NCBI GenBank assembly: GCA_036924085.1 | Contig: JAVGWX010000002.1 | Coordinates: forward strand, 155,042,816 to 155,106,815 | DNA length: 64,000 bases | Reading direction: 5' to 3' | Source of the DNA: Ariolimax columbianus | Taxonomy: Eukaryota; Mollusca; Gastropoda; Stylommatophora; Arionidae | Part shown: one piece after another, positions 55,596 to 64,000 of the stretch | Position numbering within the stretch: the stretch's first letter is position 1 | Layout of the letters: each line of letters opens with the position of its first letter | Position numbers and translations under genes: made by a program | The notes under the pieces: generated by a model | What the model saw: the letters and a program-made list of their open reading frames with translations, nothing else | The model's database searches: none | What the model was told of the DNA's origin: nothing

Positions 55596-56099
55596 TCATA
55601 TAGAAGACATTATTTTTGAAGTAGTCCTTGTACCACGCTAATTGGGCTGTTTGTATGTATGAATGGTGATGTCTGAAAAGATGCCATGGATTGGAGTCTT
55701 CTATACTTTAGGCATTATGAACGGAAATTTGGTAGCCTCTTATGACATACTTTCAGCGCGGCAGTTGTCCCATTGTCGTCTCTGTTACACATAAATATCC
55801 TTCTGCTACAGAGGGTAGCCAGTATTCTTTGTTGCTTTATATAATGTGTTCTTAGTGTTGCAGAAGAGTTATTCTTGCCTCTGGTAGACTCGGTTTTCTG
55901 CCCTAAAGTGGTTAGATGTCAATGTTAGTTCTATTCCTGTCTCTATCACGAACAATGTTCTGCCTGAGGGTGTTAGTAAATAGGTCACAAACTGGTATGG
56001 GATAGCTGAAAAATGTAATTGGTGGTTTCTAAAGGTGCCATTAGGTGGTAGACACATCAAACTCTGCGATTACTGTAGGTACTAGACGCTAGGTGGCGC
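55596..56099. other. Intron sequence, nothing recognised
   Basis: No supported feature. Confidence 0.35.
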
Positions 56100-56119
56100 A
56101 TGCACGCGCGCAGCATGTA

Positions 56120-56500
56120 CAAAATGGCGTCTGCGGTCCTACAGTTATCAATCAAAGAACAGCGGGGTGTTGTGCGTTTGTTGTTGTTGTGGGAAGCAAA
56201 ATACCTTTCTGCAAACCCAATTTTGCTGATTGGTTCTTGTTTATGGTGAACAGAGTTTGTCGCGTAAAACGGTGCATTACTGGGTGAATACATTTTCTCA
56301 TGAAGAACCAGACATTACTGTTGATGCCCGAACTGGTCGTCCTGTTGAGATTACAACAGCAGCATCTGTGCCCGGATGGGACTGATGATTCGAGCTGGCA
56401 GGCGAGTTACGATAAACAGTACTGCAGCTGCCATCGTGTGTTCGCTTGGCTTACACCATGATGGATGATCGATGGCATGTGTTGGAAAGCGTGCTAACGG
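56120..56500 (+). pseudogene. Mariner-type transposase N-terminal relic
   Basis: The trace reads LSIKEQRGVVRLLLLWEAKY near 56140-56200, then HYWVNTFSHEEPDITVDART with GRPVEITTAASV (56275-56370), and LMIRAGRRVTINSTAAAIVC near 56385-56440. It ends with SLGLHHD. These are the two helix-turn-helix motifs and GRP linker of mariner-like transposases, with frameshifts between blocks. The DDE catalytic domain is absent. Confidence 0.72.
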
Positions 56501-57505
56501 TGAGTACCCAGACAACTGTCTGATAAACACACAATGAACAGAATGCTGGTGCCCTTGCACTAATAAAGTGTGGGATCAGTGTATTAATATTAGCGGAAAT
56601 TATAGGGGAAAATAATGAACACTGTAAGTACAATAAAAAAAGTGTTGTGAAAAGATAAAAAAAAAAAAAACCAGTTTGTGACCTATTTAATGACTTAACA
56701 TCGCACGCTATCTATTACTATTCAATCCTTGTCTATGTCACAGTTATCTACTCTATAAAGTTCGGACAGCACCGTTAAATCGCTTTTTACTGTTTGCCTT
56801 TTAGGAAACCACTTACAAAAGATATATTTTATTAGGCGGTTTTTTTGTTTTACTTATTGTTAAATTTTGTTGATGCATTTTCTTGTATTTGTTGATTATT
56901 CCATTTCGTGTTTGGTTGTTCGTATTAAGCTGACTCCCAACGGATGAAGTTCGATAGATTTTCCAACTATAAGGTTACATTCAAATTCTCAGACAGAAAG
57001 TTGGCGACATGTGTTAACGGAGAACTGGAAAATCGAGTTTCCGGAGAACTTGGAATGAGAAATATATGGCCAGAATATTTGAATAACCTGCATTGTTGAT
57101 ATGAATATTGATTGGGTATAGCTCAGACATTAGTTTTAGTTCATGATATAAAATACAAAGTGAACACAATTATAAATGAATATAGTCAGAAATCACACCG
57201 AGACAAGAACACGAACGAAACCGTTGCGTTCGTGTTATCGTCTGACCATACCCGTTCATAATTTTTTTCTTTTGTTGTTGATATTATTTACCCACAGTAC
57301 CGTGACAGCCTCGCATTATTTAAATTTAATTTGGTTATAAGCACTGTATGAGAAGATGATGTATGTTGATTCCATGCATAACATGCATAATTACAATGCG
57401 GCTGATACTGGGCAGTTCAGAATAATTGTTTGAGACAGAGTCAGCAACAGAATAAAAATGAATACATTTTACAGAGATGATTATTATTATCTAGCATGGC
57501 ACCGG
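56501..57505. other. AT-rich intron sequence
   Basis: A-run at 56659-56672. No gene or named repeat is seen. Confidence 0.4.
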
Positions 57506-57509
57506 CTGA

Positions 57510-58135
57510 GGATGAAAGAGTAGAAAAAGAAGAAGCAGAAGAAGAAGAAGAAATATAAGAGTAAGAAGAAGAAGAAAAAGAAGAGGAAAACAAAGAAGAT
57601 GATATTGAACAGAAACAAAAGCAAAAAAATGGAAACGAAGAAAAAAGATTAGAACAAGAAAAAAAAGAACGAGAGGAAGAATAAAGAGAAAATACGATGG
57701 ATACGGAGACATAGAACAACATTAAAAAGTAGGAGACATGGGAAGGGACAATAAAGAAGAAAAAGGCACAGAAGAAAATAGAAGAAGAATGTGATAAAGA
57801 AGAAGACGATGATTATGATGAAGTAGTAAAAGAAGAGGAAGTAGTAGAAGAAGAGGAAAAACAAGGAGAAGAAGAAGAAGAGGAAGAAGACAAAGTAGAA
57901 CGAGAATGCAAAGAAGAAGAAAAGAGAAAAGGAGAAGAACAAAATGTAGAAGAAGAGGATATAAAAGAAAGGAAAGAAGAGGAAATGACAGAGAAAATAA
58001 ACAAGAAACAATAGTGGAAGATGAAGAAGAAGAAGACGAAGACAAAGAAGAAGGCGGAGGAGAAGAAGAAGAAGAAGAAGAAGAAGAAGAAGAAGAAGAA
58101 GAAGAAGAAGAAGAGGAGGAAGAAGAAATGGTACA
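57510..58135. repeat. 630-bp purine tract (GAA-derived)
   Basis: The plus strand is almost entirely A and G from 57510 to 58130, ending in a clean (GAA)n at 58063-58112. Strong strand asymmetry and mirror-like purine repeats make it a candidate for triplex (H-DNA) formation. Glu/Lys-rich or Phe/Leu/Ser-rich frames are artefacts. Confidence 0.88.
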
Positions 58136-58164
58136 TGTAGAGATAAAAACGAATTTCTTGAATT

Positions 58165-58227
58165 AGAGATCTGCTAAATTGTGTGTTTGTTAAGCAAAGG
58201 TTTGTTAACTTCTATGTTTGTTAAGGG
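58165..58227. repeat. TTAAACTGTGTGTTT-type repeat, left part
   Basis: Two copies of the unit seen at 58735-59140. A LINE fragment separates the two parts. Confidence 0.6.
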
Positions 58228-58730
58228 GGTAGGTCGACAGTTCGGTTGGTATGTGGGTAGTCCGCTTAGGCGACAATGGTCTGCTGCGTTCATCCATCCA
58301 TTATAACGTTGACTGTCTTAGTCCAAGGCTGCATGCAATGAGGATAATGTTTTTCCGATTTGACCTAGCCGTGTGAAGTGTTTGCGGCTGCAGCGGAGAT
58401 GAGACCGCATGGAGCGGGTCGTTTCATACACTTGCTGTCCATGGCCTGTTTTAAGAGCTGTGTTTGAGGGGACGTCCTATTAAAGGTAGACAACATGTTG
58501 AAAAAGGGCTAAATGGCAATTGTTTAGCACTGCGGATGTGCTTTTGAGGCCTGTTCGTTGGGTGACTACTTCGTTTGAGATCCGGTCATACAAGTAGATC
58601 GCATGAACATGCCTCTGACTGTGCATATTGAAGGCTTCAATATGCTTCAGACAACTCTGTAAGATAGTCCAGGTTTTGAAATTACACATCAGGACGGGGA
58701 CCACACTGATTATGTTAAATTGTAGCTAGT
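58228..58730 (-). pseudogene. LINE RT C-terminal relic
   Basis: On the minus strand, VPVLMCNFKTWTILQSCLKH then IEAFNMHSQRHVHAIYLYDR and ISNEVVTQRTGLKSTSAVLN are the thumb and post-thumb motifs of an endonuclease/RT LINE (normally PVLLYGSETW...IR). The tyrosine-glycine-glutamate of the thumb motif is lost. The downstream part to 58228 is degraded. Confidence 0.7.
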
Positions 58731-58734
58731 TTTT

Positions 58735-59140
58735 TAGTTAAGATGTTTGGTCAAGCTGTATGTTTCTTAAATAGAGCGTGGTAAACTGTGTCTCTTTAGA
58801 AACGCTATGTTAAACTATGTGCTTCTGAAGTAAAGCTTTGTTGAAGATTGTGTTTTTTTAGTAAAGGTTGGTTAAACTATATGTTCTTTTAGTAGAGCTC
58901 TGTTTAACTGTGTGTTTCTTTAGTAAAGGTTGGTTAAACTATGTGCTTCTTTAGTAGAGCGTTGTTAAACTGTATGTTTCTTTAGTAGAGTTTTGTTAAA
59001 TTATGTGTTTGTTAAGTAGAGATTTGTTAAACTATGTGTTTCTTAAATAGAACTTTATTAAACTGTGTGTTTTGATTAGTAGAGTTATGTTAAACTGTGT
59101 GTTTGGTCGGTAGATATATATTAAACTCTATATTTGTTTA
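58735..59140. repeat. Degenerate tandem repeat, about 40-bp unit
   Basis: About ten imperfect copies of a unit with TTAAACTGTGTGTTTCTTTA and GTAGAGCTTTG. High divergence indicates age. Confidence 0.8.
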
Positions 59141-59399
59141 AAGATTCAGTTCTCTAACTGATCGAATGCTTATAAACCATGTCACCAACCAGGGTTCTGA
59201 CGATAACTGCCATAAGGATGTCTGACAATCTAACGGAAACGTTGACGGAAGAAGTGACTGCCGAGCCTGAAAGCTTCCAGCAGGACTACGAGTCCCCAAC
59301 CTGCACGTTAGTTGTTTTTTCTTTGGGGTTTAAGAGGACTTGATGTTTCAGGAGAAGAGCAAATGTATGTTCTTAGGATCTTAACTCTATGAATGATTA
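59141..59399. other. Intron spacer
   Basis: No recognised feature apart from the left target duplication of the next SINE. Confidence 0.3.
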
Positions 59400-59751
59400 A
59401 CTTTGTTTTGTTCGTTCTCAATCCTCCACTACCAAACCCTAAAAGGGCTTAAGTAGCAGAATGTAGTCCAGAGAACGGAATACGTTGTGTCGTAGTTTAC
59501 AGCTTAACTGCGTTATTTGCATCTTTCGGTCCAACACATCTGACTTTAGCAAGCATTTTTTGAGTACCGGGTTAGTATTCCCTCTTCGATCCCTTCTCCT
59601 TAGCCAGTCTGCTCTGTTGCAGCCTGTTATCCAAGATCACCGTATGAGGTGTAGAAGGGTCTTGGCAGCTATGGTTCGCAGGCCCTGACGCTAGAAGTCA
59701 GCTATGGGTCGCTGACCGCTGCAGCTCATGCGCTGCTCAGCGTTTTGATCC
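59400..59751 (-). mobile_element. SINE, complete copy with 13-bp target duplication
   Basis: 352 bp, sense strand minus. Perfect target duplication CTATGAATGATTA at 59387-59399 and 59752-59764. It starts GGATCAAAACGCTGAGCAGC at 59751 and ends with GAGAACGAACAAAACAAAGT, so its tail is AAAC-like rather than GAA. The central domain reads TAAAGTCAGATGTGTTGGAC. Confidence 0.92.
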
Positions 59752-59764
59752 CTATGAATGATTA

Positions 59765-60152
59765 TTGTGTGTTTGTTTTAAGAATTTTATTTTTCAAGCG
59801 TCATACGTACGGCGATGAATTTGGATATGTTTCATCCTTTTGCTGCAAAAAGAAAACAACGTATGACAGAATGCTACTCCCCTTTTGTGCATGTCCCAAG
59901 TAGGACAGTCATCTGTAACGGGCTTCGATGACGTCACATTGTCAAATGAGAACAATCATACACTAGTTGCACTGGACAACTACATTAGGGCACATAAGCA
60001 CAAGGCCAAGAAGGGGAAAGTGGGGGGGGGGGGGTGTTCAACAACAGACAACTCTTGGTCGGAAATGCAGTATATTACAGCACTACTGACTACAACAACA
60101 GCAACATTGTAATCCAGGTAATGATTCTGTCATAGCATTTGCGTTTTGCCAG
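59765..60152. other. Intron sequence up to exon 7
   Basis: Contains a TGACGTCA palindrome at about 59929-59936 and a poly-G run at 60022-60034. No gene. Confidence 0.4.
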
Positions 60153-60310
60153 GTTGATAAATGCAATCCAAACTCCTGTGTGTCTTTTACTTTGAAGTAC
60201 CATGGCGAGCCAAACTCTTGTCGCACGTCATCCCTGCATCTCAGTGGTACGCTGCCGGATTACATGTGTGGGCCGCCAGTACGTCACTTTAGGTGTCCGT
60301 TTATTGGTAG
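60153..60310 (+). CDS. Hemicentin/VWA7-like protein, exon 7 (cysteine-rich)
   Basis: 158 nt. Acceptor GCGTTTTGCCAG ends at 60152. It starts in phase 0, matching exon 6. Two donors are possible: GTAGGT at 60307 (phase 1) and GTCTGC at 60311 (phase 2). Only the second matches the next exon and gives IG-S-TLSTTGG across the junction, so 60310 is preferred. The peptide VDKCNPNSCVSFTLKYHGEP continues with NSCRTSSLHLSGTLPDYMCG and PPVRHFRCPFIG. Five cysteines in 52 residues suggest disulphides in a secreted domain, unlike exons 1-6, which have one cysteine. Confidence 0.75.
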
Positions 60311-60448
60311 GTCTGCGGACGGCTCACATATGCTTTCTTATCATCTTATTAACACGGTCTCTACGAAGTCATTGAAGCAAATTTGACTCCTGATGACTGT
60401 GTTCTGGTCACTCTCACTGCGAGGCCACAGGCGCAACATTTGAAATTA
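60311..60448. other. Start of intron 7
   Basis: Short intron sequence before the 26-bp array; nothing else. Confidence 0.4.
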
Positions 60449-60887
60449 GGTGAGATGGGCAACTGGCTTGATGAGGTGAGATGGGCAACTGCCTTGATGA
60501 GGTGATATGGACAACTGCCTTGATGAGGTGATATGGACAACTGCCTTGATGAGGTGAGATGGGCAACTGCCTTGATGAGGTGATATGGACAACTGCCTTG
60601 ATGAGGTGATATGGACAACTGCCTTGATGAGGTGATATGGACAACTGCCTTGATGAGGTGAGATGGACAACTGCCTTGATGAGGTGAGATGGGCAACTGG
60701 CTTGATGAGGTGAGATGAGCAACTGGCTTGATGAGGTGAGATGGAAAACTGCCTTGATGAGGGGAGATGGACAACTGCCTTGATGAGGTGAGATTGAAAA
60801 CTGCCTTGATGAGGTGATATGGACAACTGGCTTGATGAGGTGAGACGGACAGCTGCGTTGATGAGGTGAGATGGACAATTGCCTTGC
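60449..60887. repeat. 26-bp minisatellite inside the 1.05-kb intron between exons 7 and 8
   Basis: About 17 copies of a 26-bp unit, core ACTGCCTTGATGAGGTGAGA. A GTGATATGG variant forms sub-blocks. Units contain GGTGAGAT, which resembles a splice donor, many times over. Minus-strand frames of 126-203 codons are artefacts. Confidence 0.92.
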
Positions 60888-61355
60888 TAACTCGAATACG
60901 ATTTGCTGGTGTAGCGTACTTGTACCAGGAGTTCAATCCCGAGCCTTTGTCACGGAAAAGTTTGCTCTGCAATTAAGCTAAATAAGAACAAACAAACCGA
61001 ATAGTAATTATACATTTCCGTAAATATGACATTGCCACAATAACACCCGGGACAAAAAACATACAGTCCCAGTGCCCTTTATATCATGTCAAATGCAAAT
61101 AAGGAGTCCGTCCATGATGGGAGCAACCTCATCCTGTAATAAAACATTGCCGTCATATTCAGCCGTTTCAAAAATTCGGATGCAGACTTCTTGTAAATTG
61201 ACAAGCTGCGGTAGTTGTCTTAGCTTCACATTAGGAGATTAGTGTGAATGATCAACTGCAAATTTTGGCCCGCGCAAAATATTTGAGCAAAAATTGGGGA
61301 AACAACGGAACATGATACATGATAATCTGGTTGATGTATTTCTATGTGTTCACAG
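60888..61355. other. Intron sequence up to exon 8
   Basis: No supported feature except the acceptor of exon 8. Confidence 0.4.
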
Positions 61356-61547
61356 CACACTCTCTACAACTGGGGGATGCATGCTAAATGTTGCGTGTGA
61401 TAATCAGAAGTGGTCTGAGTCTGTTGCTGTAACTGACAACTTGACAGGTGTCAGATCTGCCATTTTCTTGCAGCCACCCCCAGGGGCATACAATAAAGTG
61501 GAGTTCTCTTACACCATGACCAGCCGAACAGCACATGCTGAATACAG
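61356..61547 (+). CDS. Hemicentin/VWA7-like protein, exon 8
   Basis: 192 nt. Acceptor CTATGTGTTCACAG ends at 61355; donor GTAGGT at 61548. It starts in phase 2 and ends in phase 2. It encodes TLSTTGGCMLNVACDNQKWS then ESVAVTDNLTGVRSAIFLQP and PPGAYNKVEFSYTMTSRTAH. 'vtDnlTGv.si' resembles the segment before the C-terminus of hemicentin-like VWA proteins, where a D-x-x-T-G turn is conserved. The frame must continue in a further exon downstream, which was not found before 64000. Confidence 0.78.
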
Positions 61548-61699
61548 GTAGGTTCTGTGAGCGCTAAAGTGTATCCAGAGGAAAATATTTACTTGGTTTA
61601 CACTAAATAAATGCATTGGGACAGTGGAAGGAATGTGTTCCTCCCCTACGAGAACGATAAGACACAGTGCAATCACGATTCTAACACGTTATCCCTACC

Positions 61700-61765
61700 G
61701 GCATCGTGTGTGTGTACGTATGTGTGTGTATGTGTGTGTGTGCATATATATATATATATATATAC
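61700..61765. repeat. (TG)n-(TA)n microsatellite
   Basis: TG-rich at 61706-61742 then (TA)n at 61744-61763. It forms the left border of the tRNA-derived SINE that follows. Confidence 0.88.
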
Positions 61766-62008
61766 CATATCCCATCATGCCATGCGGCCGATAGGAAATA
61801 TGGTATTAGGCCCATATTATTTTGTAACCCACGGCACTTAGTGGATGATGTGGTCAGCATCGCGCCGGCCGCCTTTACTTTCCGGACTGAACCGGTACCC
61901 ATTTAAGGCTGGGTCGACCTGGGAAAAGACATCGGCCTGGGGAATGAACCCAGAACCAGTCAGATGCGAAGCCAGCTAGCTACCTACTACGCTACGAGGC
62001 TTCCTTTT
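61766..62008 (-). mobile_element. Third type of tRNA-derived SINE
   Basis: Sense strand minus. The head from about 62003 reads GCCTCGTAGCGTAGTAGGTA (A-box-like), then GACTGGTTCTGGGTTCATTC (B box near 61965-61945). The body contains GCGATGCTGACCACATCATC. (TA)n lies on both sides (61744-61763 and 62009-62023), compatible with insertion into a TA repeat. Confidence 0.65.
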
Positions 62009-62094
62009 ATATATATATATATCTGCCTTGGAAGCACACAGTTACAACTGGACATGGTGGTGTTCATCCGACGGGCCTCAGACACCTAAGCGAC

Positions 62095-62140
<46 letters not shown>

Positions 62141-62160
62141 GTATATATATATATACATAA
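62009..62160 (+). repeat. Dispersed repeat end with (ATT)n tail and TA microsatellite
   Basis: ACTGGACATGGTGGTGTTCA and ACGGGCCTCAGACACCTAAG, then (ATT)n at 62095-62139 and (TA)n to 62156. The first part matches 44200-44260. Confidence 0.6.
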
Positions 62161-62174
62161 ACACACACACTCAC

Positions 62175-62660
62175 ACAAGAGCAGTCCCAAAAGAAACAGA
62201 ACTTTGTACCAGAAAGAACATTCTTGACTTTCACTTTATTCAAACTTGTCTTCTTCCAAATTGCTCCCCCCACTATTAATTCACTGCTCCTAATGCATTT
62301 TCCAATTTTTAATGGGTCCTGGAACTCGTTTTATGGAATAGCGCGTTCATGTCTCGTAGCGAATTTTTGTTTCTCCTCCATTGTCTAAAATTGACTACTT
62401 TTAAGGATGGATTTCAACAAATGTTTTACGGTGTCAAATCCGGAGAATACCGCAGTTGGGGACAAAAAGTTACACATAAGTAGTGACATGTGTGCAGGTG
62501 TGTTATCATGTTGCAGCATCCAGATTTCGTCTGTCCATGCTTCATATCTCTTGCTTCGCATTGTCTCTCTCAAACGCCTCATGACATCCAAGAAATATTC
62601 TTTATTGAGCGTCTGACCACGAAGAACTAACACGATAAACTGTGTCCCTTCAATTACCAA
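62175..62660 (-). pseudogene. Mariner transposase catalytic-domain relic
   Basis: On the minus strand, VLRGQTLNKEYFLDVMRRLR followed by WMLQHDNTPAHMSLLM contains the second catalytic aspartate in the conserved HHDNAPAH-type motif (here QHDNTPAH). Downstream traces GKCIRSSELIVGG correspond to the C-terminal 'KCI...G.YFEG' region. The frame is broken after SPTAVFSG. The N-terminal HTH is missing. This is a different mariner lineage from 30661-30985 and 56120-56500 or at least a separate copy. Confidence 0.8.
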
Positions 62661-63139
62661 AAACGATCAAGAGAAACCTTCATATTTGAGTCCTTCTGAC
62701 GGTGCTTCTTTTGGTCGCTGAGATGCCGTTCCATCCCACTGTCATAACTGCCATTTTGTGATTTCGACATCTACCCATAAACCCATCATGCATCTCATTT
62801 TATGATATGTTTAGGAAATTCTCCTTTAGCGTCCAGTCAAAGTTTGATCTAATTTGAAGCAGAGCTTCCCACAAGTTGCTCTTCAAGATCCTTCATTGCT
62901 CAATTTTCAAAACATCGCAAAGTGCACTACACGTGTAATCACTTCATCGGATACATATTGAAGACTTGCGATTGTGGTGTGATGAGGTTATTATTAAATT
63001 GAATGCCAATATCACTGGTACACATACACTCAGTAACTAGCTTGCTGTCTCACTTAGTTGGTGTGCCGTTTTAAAAGTTCAGTTCATTAAGAACGATTAA
63101 TTAAAGTACGCAAGAAACGCCAAAGACTGGATAGGACAA
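62661..63139. other. Intron sequence, nothing recognised
   Basis: No supported feature. Confidence 0.35.
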
Positions 63140-63149
63140 GAAATGTAAA

Positions 63150-63580
63150 GCTATTACTTCCCTGTGACAGTAAGAACAACCAACAGGGTAACCTCACAAA
63201 AACAACATCCACAATCTTGTAAGAAACCAAGCATCAGAAAAGGAGAAGTCAAAATAAAAACCTTCAAGCTAGGAGAGACTAAAGTTAGGACCACATACCA
63301 GTGGTTTATATGGAATGCAGTGGGATGTGCAGAAGAGCCGCCTGAGAATCTAGAAGCTGTGTGGTTAAAATTGCAGACTAGTCTCAAGAAAGCTGTAGCA
63401 GAAACACGGGACAAATTACGAGCAAAGACGGATATAGAGAACGCACTGGTGGACAGAAGAAGTGAAGATGGTGACAAGGAAAACGAATACTAGGCTGCTA
63501 AGAACACAACTGGAAAAACAGAGACAAAGAATGCGTAACACTAAGAACGGTAGCCAACAAAACAGTGCTAGTTGAAAACA
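63150..63580 (+). pseudogene. LINE linker-region fragment (between endonuclease and RT)
   Basis: The frame 63164-63493 reads VKIKTFKLGETKVRTTYQWF then LEAVWLKLQTSLKKAVAETR. This resembles the linker of endonuclease/RT LINEs ('v.t.kLk...vr..fq......W..lk..l..aae...G'). Inference from a weak but ordered pattern. It is interrupted downstream by a SINE. Confidence 0.5.
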
Positions 63581-63583
63581 TAA

Positions 63584-63815
63584 GAGGCTGGGTGACCTAG
63601 CGACAAAGCGTCCGTTTCCCAATCCGAATACACCTGGTTCGGATCACGGTCGCGTCCAGTTTGGCAGACATGATTTGTTTCGCTCCTCCGCGAACGAAAA
63701 GTAATGACAACCTACCATGCTGCCCACTTGCCAAGAAACTTATAACAGCAAAATAGGTTGGCGGTTGTAAAAAGCGACGTTCAGCACAGGGCATGCTACT
63801 CGATTTTTTTTGAGC
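63584..63815 (+). mobile_element. tRNA-derived SINE with 9-bp target duplication
   Basis: AAAACATAA occurs at 63575-63583 and 63816-63824. The head reads GGCTGGGTGACCTAGCGACA and CACCTGGTTCGGATCACGGT (degenerate A and B boxes). It ends with a T-run (CGATTTTTTTTGAGC) at 63801-63815. Confidence 0.6.
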
Positions 63816-64000
63816 AAAACATAAAACCTGGGAGAACTTTGGAGAAAGACTGGGAAAGAATGCCAGAAGCGGGTTTAGCTACACGACCCTAAAAAATATG
63901 TGGAAAGAAAATATTGCCCATTGACATTTGTAAAAGACAAACAAAGTTCTTTGCTTACCACCTCGACTCAGAGCTCAAGTCTACTTTAGGATACTGGTAG
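63816..64000. other. End of window, nothing recognised
   Basis: Continuation of the sequence interrupted by the SINE. No identifiable motif. Confidence 0.3.

Noticed and set aside
60361..60972. Minus-strand Ser/His-rich protein (SISPHQGSCPSHLIKAV)
   Set aside because: 26-bp minisatellite with mixed unit lengths; lies in the intron between exons 7 and 8.

Overview
The window is eukaryotic, non-coding-rich DNA. Its one recognisable host gene has small, phase-compatible coding exons separated by very large introns. The introns are filled with truncated LINEs, tRNA- and rRNA-derived SINEs, mariner relics, microsatellites and at least fifteen different minisatellite arrays. There are no operons, ribosome binding sites or dense ORFs. 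The exon content (a hemicentin/VWA7-like extracellular protein), the LINE families and the SINE central domain suggest a mollusc, probably a gastropod. That assignment is inference from general resemblance, not a database match.

Host gene (+ strand): eight exons at 8033-8189, 21066-21256, 28700-28814, 44565-44665, 53634-53743, 53817-53865, 60153-60310 and 61356-61547. Every junction is phase-compatible (1-1, 0-0, 1-1, 0-0, 2-2, 0-0, 2-2). Together they give 1,073 nt of open frame, about 357 residues. The order of motifs is that of the region after the VWA domain in hemicentin/VWA7-type proteins: an FxVDSTI...DPAG module, a second beta-sandwich-like module, the GxDxxGxxFQRLSS strand and the VPxVDYTFxxRLRNKG strand, followed by a cysteine-rich stretch. 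The VWA domain and signal peptide should lie upstream, and the C-terminus downstream, of the window.

Layout: 1-8.0 kb holds fragments of three LINE families and a diverged SINE. 8.2-21.1 kb is intron with an 18-bp minisatellite split by a SINE, a 25-bp minisatellite, four more LINE relics, an unexplained Q/H/N-rich 379-codon ORF, and a LINE interrupted by a SINE whose head is the 3' end of 28S rRNA. 21.3-28.7 kb holds an intronic array of CRE palindromes and a LINE relic in which 13 codons have been amplified into a 1.4-kb minisatellite. 28.8-44.6 kb is mostly tandem arrays plus a young LINE inserted into a 39-bp minisatellite. 44.7-53.6 kb holds LINE relics and a 3.1-kb inverted LINE copy with target duplications. 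53.9-64 kb holds a 36-bp array, two complete SINEs with 13-bp target duplications, mariner relics, purine tracts and the last exons.

The most notable observations are the minisatellite born from LINE coding sequence (24.07-25.49 kb), the 28S-rRNA-headed SINE (17.75-18.67 kb), and a SINE superfamily that shares one central/3' domain across tRNA, 28S and unidentified heads and shares a (GAA)n tail with the active-looking LINE. No operon-like or defence-like novel system is visible.
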